Below the pieces are notes generated by a model, which saw nothing but the letters and a program-made list of their open reading frames with translations, had not been told where the DNA came from and made no database searches. 64,000 bases of DNA from Bolinopsis microptera (lineage: Eukaryota; Ctenophora; Tentaculata; Lobata; Bolinopsidae), in assembly GCF_026151205.1 (NCBI RefSeq), contig NC_087074.1, positions 8,659,726 through 8,723,725 of the forward strand. Reading direction: 5' to 3'. Made by a program: the position numbers and the translations under genes. Shown in pieces: positions 34,561 to 46,956 of this stretch. Position 1 is the stretch's first letter, and every line of letters starts with the position of its first letter.

Positions 34561-35420
34561 ACTGCAAAATTTATGGTTGACAAGGTTATTTATACATGAT
34601 AAGACAGTTTACGTACATACATCAAAGTATCTTTGTTTAAAAGCCTGGTCGTACTCGGTAAACATTCCAGTACATCCGGACAAATAATTAAAATTTTAAG
34701 GCAATGAAAATTTTGAATATGTCCTACCGTTAATTGACGATGTCAATTCATGGCAGTTCGGCGCGGCACAGTAGCGCATCTCGCCGATCTAAGTGTGAGA
34801 AGCCTCATTGAGTGCGCAGCGCGGCACAGTAACGCATCGCGCTACAAGTCCTACCGGTATAGCATATAGTACGATGCAGGACATTTTCAAATTTCAGCTT
34901 TCCGCGACCCAAATTCAAAATTTCACAGATTTGACTGAATTTTCCTTGATACATGTTACGTATCACAAATATTTGGAGGACTTCGCCGCTTCGACGTGCC
35001 GCGCGAACTAGCATTCTTGCTTCGCATCGTCGATCGTTGCTCTGCTTCGCAGAGCAACGATCTCGATGGGTTGACATCGTCAACCAACACAAATATCGGC
35101 GGCGCGCGCTTCGCGCGCGAAAAGTGGCATGCAACGTATGTCAAAATTTTCCTCAATGACCATTTTTTCAAAGTCACTGAGGATGGCACAAGGCACAAGC
35201 TAAGACACGATTGAGGTATTCAAAGTTTTGTTCCCAAAGAAATTGCTTCGATAAACAGAAAATCATCAAAATGTAAAAAGAGTTTTTGGATGATTTTTGA
35301 AAGGAGCTTTTCTGCCATACCCTCAACCCTTGACCGAAATTTCGTAATTTTGACTGAAATTTTTACCAGTGACCAATTAGTGAGGTCACGGTCGGTGAAA
35401 GTGACACAAGTCGCCATCTT

Positions 35421-35500
35421 ACCTGGGGCCGGGACCTCAGACTATCATGTTCATAAACATAGAGATTAGGCGGAATGACAGGCTGAGCGCGACCCAGTAA
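35421..35500 (+). repeat. GGCGGAATGACAGGCTGAGC unit, copy 1
   Basis: Starts ACCTGGGGCCGGGACCTCAG and ends GAGCGCGACCCAGTA. The 3' 30 bp are almost invariant among three copies while the middle varies. Confidence 0.75.
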
Positions 35501-35562
35501 GTCTGAAGTCATTGTATCACGTGGTGACCCCCACGGTCGCTTAAATATAGAGTTTCAACGAT

Positions 35563-35622
35563 ATTAACAGGTGATACTCGTAAAATATCTGTTCCAGTCC
35601 TGGTAGGTTGTAAACCTACAAC
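35563..35622 (+). repeat. GGTGATACTCGTAAAAT repeat, copy 2
   Basis: ATTAACAGGTGATACTCG through CCTGGTAGGTTGTAAACCTA; a shorter version of the unit at 31323. Confidence 0.7.
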
Positions 35623-36090
35623 AACGATACAGGGCCGGGGGAGCCGCGCACCCGTACGCGGCGGGTCATACAACGTATGACAACTAAAGCATAAACAGCT
35701 GAAATATCGTTTTACAAGCCTGTACGTCACCTGCGCGCGCACGTTTGAAAAAATGGTTATTTGCTCACAGCTTGTCAAGAAATAATTAATTTCATGCTAA
35801 GTAATAGGTCTTATTCGAAATCAAAATAAAAAGTACATTCAACATTGGTATATAGTTTACTTTCACAATCCCACAGCTTATTTATATACCAAAAATGTTT
35901 GTAGCGCGATGCACTACTGGGTCGCGCGCGCATCAAATAATGCTTCTCGCAACCACGTATGCAGATCGGCGAGATGCGAAGGATTAACATCGCGAATCAA
36001 CAAAAATGTATATGGTATAACGATAAGCATATCCACAGAACGGTCCAAATCTAATTGCCACCAGCTTTGTGCAGTGCACGCTATACTTGT

Positions 36091-36163
36091 TACCTGAGGA
36101 CCCCAGGCTTTAATGTTGGTAAATAGAGATTAGGCGGAATGACAGGCTGAGCGCGGCCCAGTA
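36091..36163 (+). repeat. GGCGGAATGACAGGCTGAGC unit, copy 2
   Basis: Starts TACCTGAGGACCCCAGGC (near-palindromic) and ends GAGCGCGGCCCAGTA. Confidence 0.75.
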
Positions 36164-36305
36164 ATATACTTGATACTATACTTTGAAGAAATTTAGACGA
36201 GTATCGTCCGTCAAACAGCGTGTATCACAATCAAGTATCAACTCTTATTTATTTTAAACTTAGAGCGAGAAATAGACTAGCATGAGCAATTAGCTAGCAA
36301 TTAGT

Positions 36306-36409
36306 TACCTGAGGACCTCAGGCTATCATTAAACACATTTCGCCGAATATGAAATAGATATTAGTGATTAGGATTTAGGCGGAATGACAGGCTGAGCGCC
36401 GCCCAGTAA
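36306..36409 (+). repeat. GGCGGAATGACAGGCTGAGC unit, copy 3
   Basis: Starts with the perfect inverted repeat CCTGAGG A CCTCAGG and ends GAGCGCCGCCCAGTA. Confidence 0.75.
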
Positions 36410-36524
36410 ACTGTAACCCCTAATAGTATTAGCAGTACATAAAGATATTGTAAAAGTTCTAAGTACATCAAATCACAATCTGGGTCTGATTTGCTACACC
36501 AGTATTATTTATAGCCGTCGGTTT

Positions 36525-36640
36525 ATTAACGGGTGATACTCGTAAAATGTTTGTTTTAAATATTAGACTGTCGACGACTCGACGAGTCCAACTAAATCAG
36601 CGTGCGGTGCGCGCGTCTTGGTAAGTTAAAAACCTACAAT
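36525..36640 (+). repeat. GGTGATACTCGTAAAAT repeat, copy 3
   Basis: Full version with a GACGAGTCCAACT middle and a decayed GTAAGTTAAAAACCTAC end. The neighbouring partial copy at 36810-36858 has the GTAGGTTATAAACCTAC hairpin intact. Confidence 0.7.
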
Positions 36641-36869
36641 CGGTTTTAAGCAGGCCAGGCATTTGTAATTGTATAACTTCGCATGTGCACCCCTGACCAC
36701 CGTCTCGCCATTACATCGATGAGATGATAGGTTGCCATGCAGCGTCTGGCAAGTGGCAAGCCATGCAACTTATTATAGCAGCGCGTATATAGCAATATAC
36801 AATGATCTAGTCGACGAGTCCAACTCGGCGCGCGTCCTGGTAGGTTATAAACCTACAAGTCATTGGTCA

Positions 36870-38013
36870 ATCACCGTGTTATTTTCAAGTTCAAAAGACT
36901 TTGTTATTGATTTAATAAATTGTCAATAATTTGTTATACTTATCAATATCATGTGTTTGTTCCATCCTCAATCTTGCTCTTTTGTCGTTTGTCGTTGAAC
37001 TTAAAGTTTCATGCAATTAAAAACGAGGAGATTTTACTTTCTCAGGAGCCATGTTGATGATTTATTGCTCCCATATGTCCCAACCTGCAGTCATGAGTCA
37101 TATGGCGATCTCCCCAGCAAGACTATGCACTGGCACACTATGACTAAGTTGGCTGTCAAAAATCATATTTATAATTTGGTTTGACCGTCACATGAACTGT
37201 TTCATGTTTTTTGATGAGTATGTCATGGAATTGCTAGTTAAAGTTCCGTCGCTAGTTTTGTCTCTACATTTGAAATACCGATTACGGATTAAACACGTGC
37301 AAAATCTAAATGGACTTAGCAAACTTTTGACATCCGACTAGGTTGAATAATGAAAAAGGTCGTTAACAAATTGGTGATTACTAGCGTTTAGCAAACTTTG
37401 TCTTCAGCTTAGCTACATAAGCATTACCGACAAGGACAATCACCAAGTAAATCACATTATTTTGATGTACATGTAATCGGATTTAAACTCAGTTTATTAA
37501 CAACAAAATTAATCATTGATATAAATACAAAACACTTTCGTAAGGACAAAACTCTGGCTAAAACAATTTCTGTCGTTCATCCTTTTCGGTTTTTATATTC
37601 ATATTCATTAAATGGAAATAAAACTGAAAAAATGTCGATTTACTAAATCTTACTTGATGATATCTTTATCAACTGTAAGTAAACACAATTCTCATTATTG
37701 TATTCAATAAAATTCGTGTCATTGGACCATTTTAATTTAGTCTCGCCATTACTTTGAATTAACGGTAACACTAATCTAGTAGAATTAAAAATATCTAAAA
37801 GAGGCAACAACGCAATTTCAAGGGCTGAAACGTGGACTTCTTATTTCTTTCATCTTATGCTGAAAACTAGCCACTGAAATATCTCAATAACAAATTCGAC
37901 ACACCCCTTATAAATACAAACCAACTTGCGTATCTTTATTTCTTCTCCACTACAATCGCGTGGAGCATGCACTTAAATTTGGTTCAGGACAGTGAAGTTA
38001 TCCGGGATAAATC
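36870..38013. other. 3' flank of the Kv gene, no further exon seen
   Basis: AT-rich. It would contain the 3' UTR of the Kv gene. I found no convincing C-terminal exon that could follow the possible donor at the end of the last exon. Confidence 0.4.
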
Positions 38014-41000
38014 TCATACCTTGCCATCCTCTGCAGCCTCCTTTTCAATAGCTAGTCCTGCTCTTGCACGAATTTTGGCAAGAGTCTTCTTCTCTGCTTT
38101 CCTCTTTTCTGCCCCATAAGACTCGTTGAATTTAGAAACGATAACAGTCATAGGAAGAGCTAAGATAACAATCCCGAGCACCACGGCTACGGAGCCGATC
38201 AGTCTACCAACGGGAGACTGGGGATAAAGGTCTCCATAGCCAACTGTTGTAACGGTCACTATACTCCACCAGCAACCCAACAAAATGCTATCAAATCCAG
38301 AGTCCCGGCCTAACTCTGCGTAGTACATGAGCGTGCCGAAAAGAAGAACAAATATTGCGATTAGAAGAGATAGCAGGACGAATTCTCGGGCAGCTCCGGC
38401 GATCACTTTCATCACCACAATCAGCTCTTTGGAATGCCTGATAAAACGGAATATACGGACCACTCTGCTTGTTCTACAGATTCGCAGAACAACGAATTTG
38501 TCACCAGCAGCTCCTGATTCCGAGGTGAACATGGCAATGAGTTCAATGTAAAATGGCAAAATTGCCAGCAAGTCTAACACGTTGAGAACGTTCTTAAAGA
38601 AAAGCCACGGTTTGGGCCACGATATTATTTTTAAAGTAAAGTCCAGAGTGAAGAAGCCATTGATCAAGATTTCAAGACCGTATAGAACGTAGTAGTAGTA
38701 TTTTTGAGGGTATTCATCTGTGTCGTCAAAGTAGGGCGAACAATCAGGGACAGATTCTGCTACTAGGAGTATTACAGACAGTACAATAGCCATCATGTCA
38801 CAGAATGCCCACAACATTGCCGCTTTGCTGTAGTGGGGATCCATCAAAAAGTTGTGTAGCTTTTCTCTTAAGGACAACTGAAAATAATAAAGGTTTCAAC
38901 GTTGAAAATTATGTAAACTTAATTGTGAAAAATCAATCAAAGTGATTAACCATGGCATTTATTTTAGCTCGGTACCCGATATCGTGATTGAACTTGAAAT
39001 GTTTGGCATGTTGCCAAACTACCCTTTCAGCTCAGCCTGGCACCAAGTTTGAATGATTGTTTTTTAAACGAAAATGCGAGTTTCTGTTTTTAGCGAAAAA
39101 AAGCTCCTTCCGATATTAAAATATACTCACACTTGCAATAATCCCACACAATTATGCACGCAACCTATTATTTGTTTACAATTACCTTCCAGCACAGCTC
39201 AATCCAAATAATCGATATCATTTAATTATTAATCTCCGGAAGCGTCTAATAATATACCTTTACAAATTCTAAAGAACGGATCAGAAATTAAAGAGCAGGA
39301 CTGAAGCGGTCTTCTATGAAATAAGAGGATAATTCGTCAATAAAGAAGAGAACAATCGTCCAGCCCATGCCAAAAACTGTCATGTTAGGATGCCATTGTA
39401 CTTAAATTTAAAGTTGGTTACGTCAAAATCCGTATCCTGCTCATTATACTAAATTGGTCAGGTTGTATAGAATATCCGAAGACTGAATTGTGCAGTGATG
39501 CTGCGTGTCCGTGTTTTTATCTTGAAAACATGATTACAAATATGGAAATGTCAAAAAGATCATGAAAATATCAATATCTGTGCAGATTTTGATATGGAAA
39601 TTGGCTATTTATATAGTTTAAAGTGAGGATAAAGGCGCGCTTATGGTAGAAGAATTCTAATAACTGGCTGTGTGCCATGTATCTCTAAGTTAAACGTTAC
39701 ACAATGCAAATTTAAACAGATTTAGTGCAGATCGTATACTGATGTGGCTGTGAATGCAAGCATCGCTAATATAAGTTCACGTGACTTATGTTTGCTATAT
39801 TTCTAACTTTTCTATCAACCTACTTCTTCTGTGATCACTTCTTCCTCTTCGTCATCAAAAGTGAATATCTTTGCCAAATCGACCTGAATAGTTTATTCCA
39901 TTATCTGACAGATACTTCCAGTCAAAGTATTAATCTATGAAACACACAACCGCACTTCATTCAATTATGAGTCAATTTTGAAATTGGGGTACATTGTAAA
40001 AAGATAAAAGACGAATTATTGGCACACTTTTTATTGGTTTGCTTGTTTTCTGACAAAAGTGTTTGTGTGTTTACTACATTATATACGAAAATATAACTCC
40101 CTTGTAGTGTTATTTCTAAACTTATGGTATCGCTTTTGGTGATATTAGTTCACGCAACCTGCGAGAGAGTACACAACACTGTAATAATTCTAATCATCGA
40201 TTAAAATTAATGTTGATTAAATTAACAGAGCATCAGACTGGAGACTTTATTGTTTGATTGTCGAATAAATAGAATTGCTACATTGTATAACTGCAGATGC
40301 GTAAGACAACTAATCTAATAAAATCAAATGAAAATTTCTTGACATCAACCGCATACTGCAGATATGTCCACACTCCACTATAATAGTGCTCGAGAATCAA
40401 CCAAATTCTACCTTGAAAAACTCTAGCTCCTCCTCGACAATGTCCCGGTCGATATTTGTCGGAGACCGGAACACCCCACGTGACTGATAGAAGAATAGGA
40501 TGGCAGTGAACATGCCCCGGTGACGATCAAAGTAATAAGCTTTAACTTCCTCGTTGTAGTAGTCTTCTATATCGCTCGATCCGAGCAGAGTATCTGGAAA
40601 AAACCTGAGGGAATGGAAATTTAGCTACCGGGCGCAAGTGTGGAATTTAGTTTTGAAATCCACAATTTTTATCCTAGCAGAATTTCTCGATAAATGCAAT
40701 AATTTGTTTTTGAAATGAAATTTGTAAATTAATCCCAAAGCAGTCATATTCAATGGATAATTCAATTCAAAATGAGAAAATATTTTACTTTGTGGAATCA
40801 TTACGACAGTCAAGCTAAAGATTTCAAGTCAAATGGTCGGAATAGTTCTCTTTTGTCGGGAAATCATAAAAATTATACTCCTTTCATACTTCGTCCTTAA
40901 GTACAAAGGATAAACATAAGAATAATCAAAACATTGAAGCAAAGTTATGACGCGTTTATAGGCTTGGGAAAGCTACAATTTTATAAAAAAATTTCCGACT

Positions 41001-41420
41001 CAAAATTAATTATGATATCCGACTGAACAAAGATGACCATCATCGCAACTATTTGAGACTTCCGGGAGAAATAGTGCAAAAAATGTTCGCGCATACCGGA
41101 AATTAAGATGGTAAATGGCAACAATGTTCACTATTTTAGCCGAAAAAATGTTCGCCCAAAAAAAAAAATAGTCCCCGAAGATTTTGCCAACGGGGATTTG
41201 GCTTTTTGGGTCAAAGCAAACAATCGTGTTCAGCTAAATACTAACAAACCCAATCCTTACAGAACTAATAATACTGAGTTTTTTATAAAATTACCTGAGA
41301 GTTTCTTTCGTCGTAGTGAACTCTTTTCCGCTCACGTTTATCTTGATAAGACTGTTTTCGGTCTGATGAAGGTACTCGTGGTGATTCTGACCAGAGTCGT
41401 ATTTCATCGGCAAGTTGTTC
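38014..41420 (-). CDS. Shaker-type voltage-gated K+ channel, constant core (four exons)
   Basis: Exons 41295-41420, 40412-40604, 39824-39883 and 38014-38880. All phases match; the first is entered in phase 2, so a 5' exon must supply the start. T1 tetramerisation domain: INVSGKEFTTTKETL, then FFPDTLLGSSD, YYFDRHRG and AILFFYQSRG, without the Zn-binding HxxxxC...CC of Kv2-4, so Kv1-like. The last exon encodes S1-S6: S4 VLRICRTSRVVRIFRFIRHS with Arg every third residue, the S4-S5 linker, selectivity filter TTVGYGDLYP, and S6 with PMT where Shaker has PVP. Four subunits would form a plasma-membrane delayed or inactivating K+ channel. The coding end is GKV-stop; AAG|GTATGA there could also be a donor to an unseen exon. 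Which N-terminus is used depends on the alternative first exons upstream. Confidence 0.92.
39970..40165 (+). repeat. Dispersed repeat, copy 3 (in Kv intron)
   Basis: ATTGGGGTACATTGTAAAAAG, TTTCTGACAAAAGTGTTTGTG and GGTGATATTAGTTCACGCA match the blocks at 1950 and 3765. Confidence 0.6.
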
Positions 41421-41914
41421 CTGAAAAGGGTGTGTCAGAGCTTTTTAGCATCAGGCTGAAAGGAAAACTCCTTGAAAATCGCGATAAGGATGATGTTTCT
41501 GAAATTAATAGTTTATAAAAAAATTGGTGGGTCCATTTTATCACGTCCTGGAAGATTCATTAGGATTTAAAAACAATATTAAGCTCAAACGTTAAAGAAT
41601 GTTTTTACTGTCGGCCAAGTAGGCTGATCTTCTATCGAAGCTGCATCTCCCTTCGGACAACTTTGCTCGGAAAATTAGACAAATTTCCAGAGAAAAATAC
41701 AGATGAATAGAGACGAAAAATGGAACTTATATACCAGGATCAGAATAAAATGTATCTACTATTTCTTGGGTGGTTCTATAATTAGTGTTCAGAAATGAGC
41801 ACTGTTGAAGCTAGCTTGATCATTAGAAGAGTAAGGGTCTAGACATGATTTTAAAATAACAAAAGGGAATGATCTGGGAGAGTGTAAAATCGGGGAAAAT
41901 AATATCTATCATAC

Positions 41915-42072
41915 TGTGGCTGAAATTCTGGGCAGGCCATGACGTTGTTAATGGCCCGGCCCCAAGCCTCCGATGTTACAGCCCCGACCACCAAAGTCTG
42001 CATGGACATCTCCATACCATTGTACGGGTCCTGTTTTATCCTCGTCTTGTATCCTCGGTAATACGAAGCCAT
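41915..42072 (-). CDS. Kv alternative first exon A (ball-like N-terminus)
   Basis: ATG at 42072, 52 codons, donor CCACA|GTATGA in phase 2. It lies 495 bp upstream of the first constant exon and joins in frame to a 467-aa channel. The N-terminus MASYYRGYKTRIKQ is short and aromatic, then strongly basic, like the inactivation ball of mammalian Kv3.4 (SSYRGRKSGNK). A less basic linker follows. Confidence 0.75.
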
Positions 42073-43154
42073 CGTAAATCAAGATTTCGGAAGACAAATT
42101 GACAGAAGTGACAAACGATTATAGTTCCATCAGCCGAAGACAAAGGAGATATACTTTGGAGAATATTATTTCTTCGTGGGAAAAGTGAGCAGCAAAGCTC
42201 GATCGCAGATTCATCAGACACTGATTCACACAAGCACTACACCACGCCAGTCGGTGGCCACAATTTATACCAAATCAGACCGGGTATTGTTCTCTTAAAC
42301 CACCTTTATGGTTTAAATAATCTTATCCGCACTGCGTGGCGTGGCATTTATTGAATTGCAACGATCTTTAATATAGCTCATAATCAATTTTAATTAGATA
42401 CTGGAGCACTCACAACGGTTTATAATTCTATTAATCAAATGGTTCACTTCAACGATATGTAATTTGGAGAGTACGTGGTTGTAAAACTAAAAGAGGCAGT
42501 GATCTTAAATCAAGCGCGTAATGTAGATTATATCCACTATCAGACGACAGAGCTGTCAAAACTAAAAATATGAACAACAATTATTTAAATATTGAACATT
42601 GGTTGATCAATGACGTTATTCATTATTATACTTTTGCTTTCCGGGATAAAGAAAAGTTGTTTGTTCCCTTGCTACTAAAAATAAATGTTCACAGAGGAGA
42701 ACAACCTAAAAACATATCAGAAAATAATTGCAGTACATAATAACATTTATCTTGCAAATAATCTATCTCTAAAGTTCAATTTAGCTTTTTTATATAAAAA
42801 CATGAAATCGAAGAGTTGAATGAGAAAGAAGATACTGAATGTGGTAAACCTCTTATCAACATAAGGATAGTGTTCATGATAAGTTCAAGAGTGTTTTCAA
42901 TTTCTAATCCAGATACTCAAATGTTAACAAAACAACAAAAAAACGGCTCTCCTAAAAAGATAGGACGTGACATATTGCTCATGACTCAAAGCTCAATACA
43001 TCATTGGTCAGTCATGCTCTAGAGAAGATCTCTGTGTTGGTGTCAGGTATGAGGTATAACCATGCTCATAATTTCAACTGCAGTCTAACCTTCTGACAGT
43101 GTGAGAGTTTAGAACTCTCAACTACAAGTACGAACAACCAACTCCCTGACTTAC

Positions 43155-43225
43155 CCTGTCCCTTTGATAGTGGTTGTCATGTTCATCGACCGATTGGGTC
43201 TGCACGCACTGCTGTAGACCGCCAT
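43155..43225 (-). CDS. Kv alternative first exon B (ball-like N-terminus)
   Basis: ATG at 43225, 23 codons, perfect donor GG|GTAAGTCAG in phase 2. N-terminus MAVYSSACRPNRS: hydrophobic head with a Cys, then Arg residues, as in redox-sensitive balls. Splicing to 41420 would give a 438-aa channel. No other gene on this strand could use it. Confidence 0.72.
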
Positions 43226-43980
43226 GATTACGTAGATCACTCCCCGTACTTATACCACTTTCAAAACAGCTGGAAACAAACACAACCCAATGCTATCTGC
43301 CACCACTCTCAGGGTTAACTATCGTCCTCCTTAGGAAGCGATTCAGGACGATTATAAGTCTGGAGATAAGACGTAAGGCAGGTAACTAAGACGTGGTAAC
43401 TGGTGGAGAGAGCTCCTCTCAAGGTTTGTGTTGGCGGTCTCTTGAGAAGATCTGACCTCCTCCTGACAGACCACTTATACAGACTATACAGACTCAACTA
43501 ACAACCCCAAGTTACTGACCTACTCTTTCTGGTATATGTCTTGGCTTAATTTTGACCTGATTTTCGAATCAGATATTTAAGTAGGTTAAATAAACTAGAT
43601 AATGTTCTAAGCTCTCAAGTTTTGTAATTTCATGGCCTGACGGTATAATAAATGGCGGTGTTGCGGCATGGTTAAGTGCCCATTAAGATGGTTATTCTCC
43701 AGTACGCTTTGTGCGGTAATGGAGCATACTTAAATTATTATGGTCAGGTGGTCAGGAGTACTCAGCGAATCTGACAGAGGAGGAACTCTCACACAACCTT
43801 TCCATGTGAAACTCAGCCAAACAACTTTAATTGGTTAATAGACATAATTGGTGGTGGTAGATATATTCCCAAATAGAATAGAAACCACCATAGAAATCAT
43901 AATGAACAGTAATGATGATGGGCGTAACTGAAGTTAACTAGTAGCATAAGTAGTATGGTCAGGTCTAGCAGTAAGTATAC

Positions 43981-43994
43981 GTCGAGTAGAGCAT
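43981..43994 (-). CDS. Possible Kv first exon, MLYST (weak)
   Basis: ATG CTC TAC TCG AC then GTATAC in phase 2. Only 14 nt and a mediocre donor; may be chance. Confidence 0.15.
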
Positions 43995-44423
43995 ACAATA
44001 TAATCTTATATAATAGTAGAATCCAGATCAAGTTTTAATGACATAATTGTAGTCAATACTCAGTAAAAATATAGTTGAGGATTGCTAGGTTCTCACCAGA
44101 CGTGGTCATTGTCCGTTACACGGCCGTATTGCTTCTTTAGTCGTTTATAGCAAGCCTGAGACGAGGAATCCGATGAAACTAGGCCGAAACTAAATCACGG
44201 TAATTCTGGCTAGATAGCTGTCTAACTATACTGATACTTCGTCTTGATGAAGAACGTTATAATTTATAATAAAGGTTCGTTTAAATCTCGAAGTTTGATT
44301 AAGAGGAACCTTTTGTGGTTAAAATGGCTACGTTGGGAAAAGGTAACATTTGATTGCAGAGAAAATGAGGTTTTGAAAAAAAAATGAGCTGTTTTTACCG
44401 TCCACATATACCGACATCCATAC

Positions 44424-44482
44424 CCGCCCCGTCGTCTTCCTCTGTTTTTAGTGTAAAATTTGCAGTCTGAGTAAACAGTCAT
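44424..44482 (-). CDS. Kv alternative first exon O (ball-like N-terminus)
   Basis: ATG at 44482, 19 codons, donor GG|GTATGG in phase 2 (a second phase-2 donor CG|GTATAT lies slightly downstream). MTVYSDCKFYTKNRGRRRG starts like exon B (M-x-V-Y-S) and ends in a strongly basic cluster, a good ball-and-chain layout. Confidence 0.6.
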
Positions 44483-45533
44483 TACAACTAAAAGCTTATA
44501 GAAAAACAAAGGCTTATGTCTGGAGATGCAACTAGTTAATTACTATTTTAACTGTACTGCAAGGGTTAACTGATTTAGGCTGCTGATAATGCTATTAACC
44601 GATTAGGATATTGTTAAATATTACCCGTACTGAATCACCCGCACTTGTGTGTTATGTGTTGATTTTACATTCGTACACGAGATATAATTATTCCACCATG
44701 TCCATGGTGCATACAGCGTTGTGAATCTTTTCCATGGTTCATCCACACCAATTTGGACCAATTATAAACCCTTGAAATCAAAATTGTTTCAACCACGTTA
44801 CATCCTATGTTATGGCATATTCAAATCATTTACATGGCTTCTTAGCCTCTATAAGTTATCAAATTGAATTACAGTCGCAGTTAATGGTCGAAATAAACTT
44901 CTTAGAATTTAGTGAAGAATATTAAAGTCTGAAGTATCTCAGAAATAAAAGAAATAGATGTTCCGCCGATAAAGACGCCGTGCAGTCTTTAACTTAGTCG
45001 ATTAAAGGAGACTACTTTAATCATTTATAAGTTTATAGGGTGGAGCATGCCATTCTTCAAAGTGACCCATTAAGGAACTATTACTCGGAGTATTTCCGAC
45101 TTCTTACAGTCTTGCGCGAGCAACTTGGATTCATTTTGCATTGCAACAGTATCCAAAAAGGATACAGTTAGAAAGGCTTTGTCTCTGATTTATCCGGAAC
45201 AAAGGTGGTTGAAACCCAGTATACTATAAGAATATTGCTTATATAATTAGTGTATAATACAAGCTAATGATCATGGGAAGGTTGTGATAAACATGAAATT
45301 GTTTTTCCTACGAATAATAGGGCACGAGGTTTAAGAACAATATAAATTAAGGATATAATTATAGATCAGCAGTACGATTGTTGTAGGGAAATTGTCAGAA
45401 TAAAAGATCAATAGAAAAATAGAAGATGTAAAACCAAACTATAGAAATGGTCCATGTGCTGGGTGAAACATTTGTTCATGCTGAGAGATAAAAATAAAAC
45501 TCTAAAACTGACAATATAATATATAATACTCAC

Positions 45534-45628
45534 ATGCGCATTTCGGCCATGACCTCGAAGACAGCATTGCTGAATCTGCCACCACCAAAGCGGCGACCTG
45601 ACGTACTGTAAGCAGCAGCGAACGCCAT
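45534..45628 (-). CDS. Kv alternative first exon C (ball-like N-terminus)
   Basis: ATG at 45628, 31 codons, strong donor AT|GTGAGTATT in phase 2. MAFAAAYSTSGRRFGGGRF has an Ala-rich head followed by Arg residues, the arrangement of the Shaker B ball. Frame-compatible with the constant exon at 41420. Confidence 0.74.
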
Positions 45629-46453
45629 CTATTCCTCATCTAGCGTCTCTAGAGTTCATTCAGAGGAACTTCGGGCAGGAAATGTTAGACGAGTTGTCCA
45701 GGAAATGGCTACATAACAAGACAGTCACAGAGTGTCAGAATATCTGAGGATTCCAGCCGAACAAAAGGCCTTCAGTTAACACAGGTGGTTGAGAAGGTGG
45801 CGCTATTTGCGAGTTGCTTACTTCAGAGATGGCTTTAGGGTTAAACAAGAGCCACGTATAATTGAGACCTGTGGGCACAATCTAGACTGGGAACAATGTG
45901 CGCAACGGGAAATAGACTTCTAGCCATTGTATCTCCAGCCCACTGTCTTAAATAACTCCACCACCGTCTAATGTTTGCTAAGATTAGACTTTCTCAGCCA
46001 ACCCTGTTTTCTGTCTACACCCGAATTACCAAATCAGATACCTATATGGAGCCTAAATCACGAGAAACGGCACGGTAACTGACTAATTGTTGAGGCATCA
46101 CTAAAATATTGAGCAGTTGAAACTGGCAGCATTTTCCAGAAGATTTTGAGACCCAGGCATTTTGATTTAGGAAGGTCACGGAGTGAAGGCTTGCTACCTG
46201 CATCAACTGCTTTGTTTGAAACATTACGAGCGATGAATATGTTTTGCGACTTATAATAAATGTGGCGTGATCATCATCGTGAGAAATTATCTGATATAAT
46301 GCTAAAATATATCGCACAATAATAAAATTACTGCCCATGTGTTTTCCTTAAATGCTCTTGTAACTTATTGGTTATATCAAGTTAGTCAACTCACCAGCAC
46401 GTACGTCTAGGTTACAGAAATATCCCGACCCGTCATATCGTAAAAATACTCAC

Positions 46454-46461
46454 TGAACCAT
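46454..46461 (-). CDS. Possible 8-nt Kv first exon D
   Basis: ATG GTT CA followed by GTGAGTATT, phase 2. If used, the channel would have almost no N-terminal extension before the T1 exon. A very short coding part cannot be distinguished from chance by eye. Confidence 0.25.
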
Positions 46462-46805
46462 GCTCATAATCTCATTAACGTTTGATCGTAGGAAAATTAC
46501 TAAATGTAGCGTAAAATACCACGTTAGGGCCGTTACCATGTGACATGAAAAAAAAAATTATTACCGATTGTGGTGGACTAATTTCCGTATAAGGACTGTC
46601 AGTGATCATGTGTTAAAGTCACACTAGCATACAGCATACTATTTGGTTTTATTTCCTGTTAGACCACAGTCCACAATACATATCACCATTGGATGATTAC
46701 TTTATTCAACAAGTACAATTGCAATAAGTAGGTTGCTAGACATCAGAGAGATATTGATGGTGTTCTTTACGTAAGGCTGCTAAGATCTGACACTGATGAT
46801 TACAG

Positions 46806-46956
46806 AATGAGCTACACATTACTGGCACATTACTGGCACAACACGTGAAGTATCACATTACTGTCACAACACGTGAGCTACACATTACTGGCACTACACA
46901 TTACTGGCACAACACGTGAGCTACACATTACTGGCACAACACGTGAGGTATCACAG
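46806..46956. repeat. ACACATTACTGGCACAACACGTGAGCT minisatellite (split unit)
   Basis: Four to five imperfect units built of ACACATTACTGGCACA and ACACGTGAGCT. Each full unit holds an ACGTGA core. It lies in the Kv first-exon region. Confidence 0.85.

Larger units (their letters stand above)
34740..36870. repeat. CpG-rich zone with hairpins and three repeat families
   Basis: A CpG-dense island in AT-rich DNA. It holds inverted arms (34770-34850 against 35885-35985), three successive hairpins at 35025-35125 (GATCGTTGCTCTGC with its complement, GGTTGAC ATC GTCAACC, and a CGCGCG stem), three copies of a GGCGGAATGACAGGCTGAGC unit and further copies of the GGTGATACTCG repeat. Short frames here have no recognisable homology, so I call no gene. 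Confidence 0.65.

Noticed and set aside
41108-41518. 136-codon open frame on + strand
   Set aside because: It lies over the first constant Kv exon on the opposite strand; the exon has matching splice sites and T1 domain content, so the + frame is a shadow.
43315-43497. 60-codon minus frame beginning TTG
   Set aside because: No ATG, no useful donor, no recognised content.
44094-44108. ATG ACC ACG TCT G before GTGAGA, a possible Kv first exon
   Set aside because: Phase 1, which does not fit the phase-2 entry of the Kv T1 exon.
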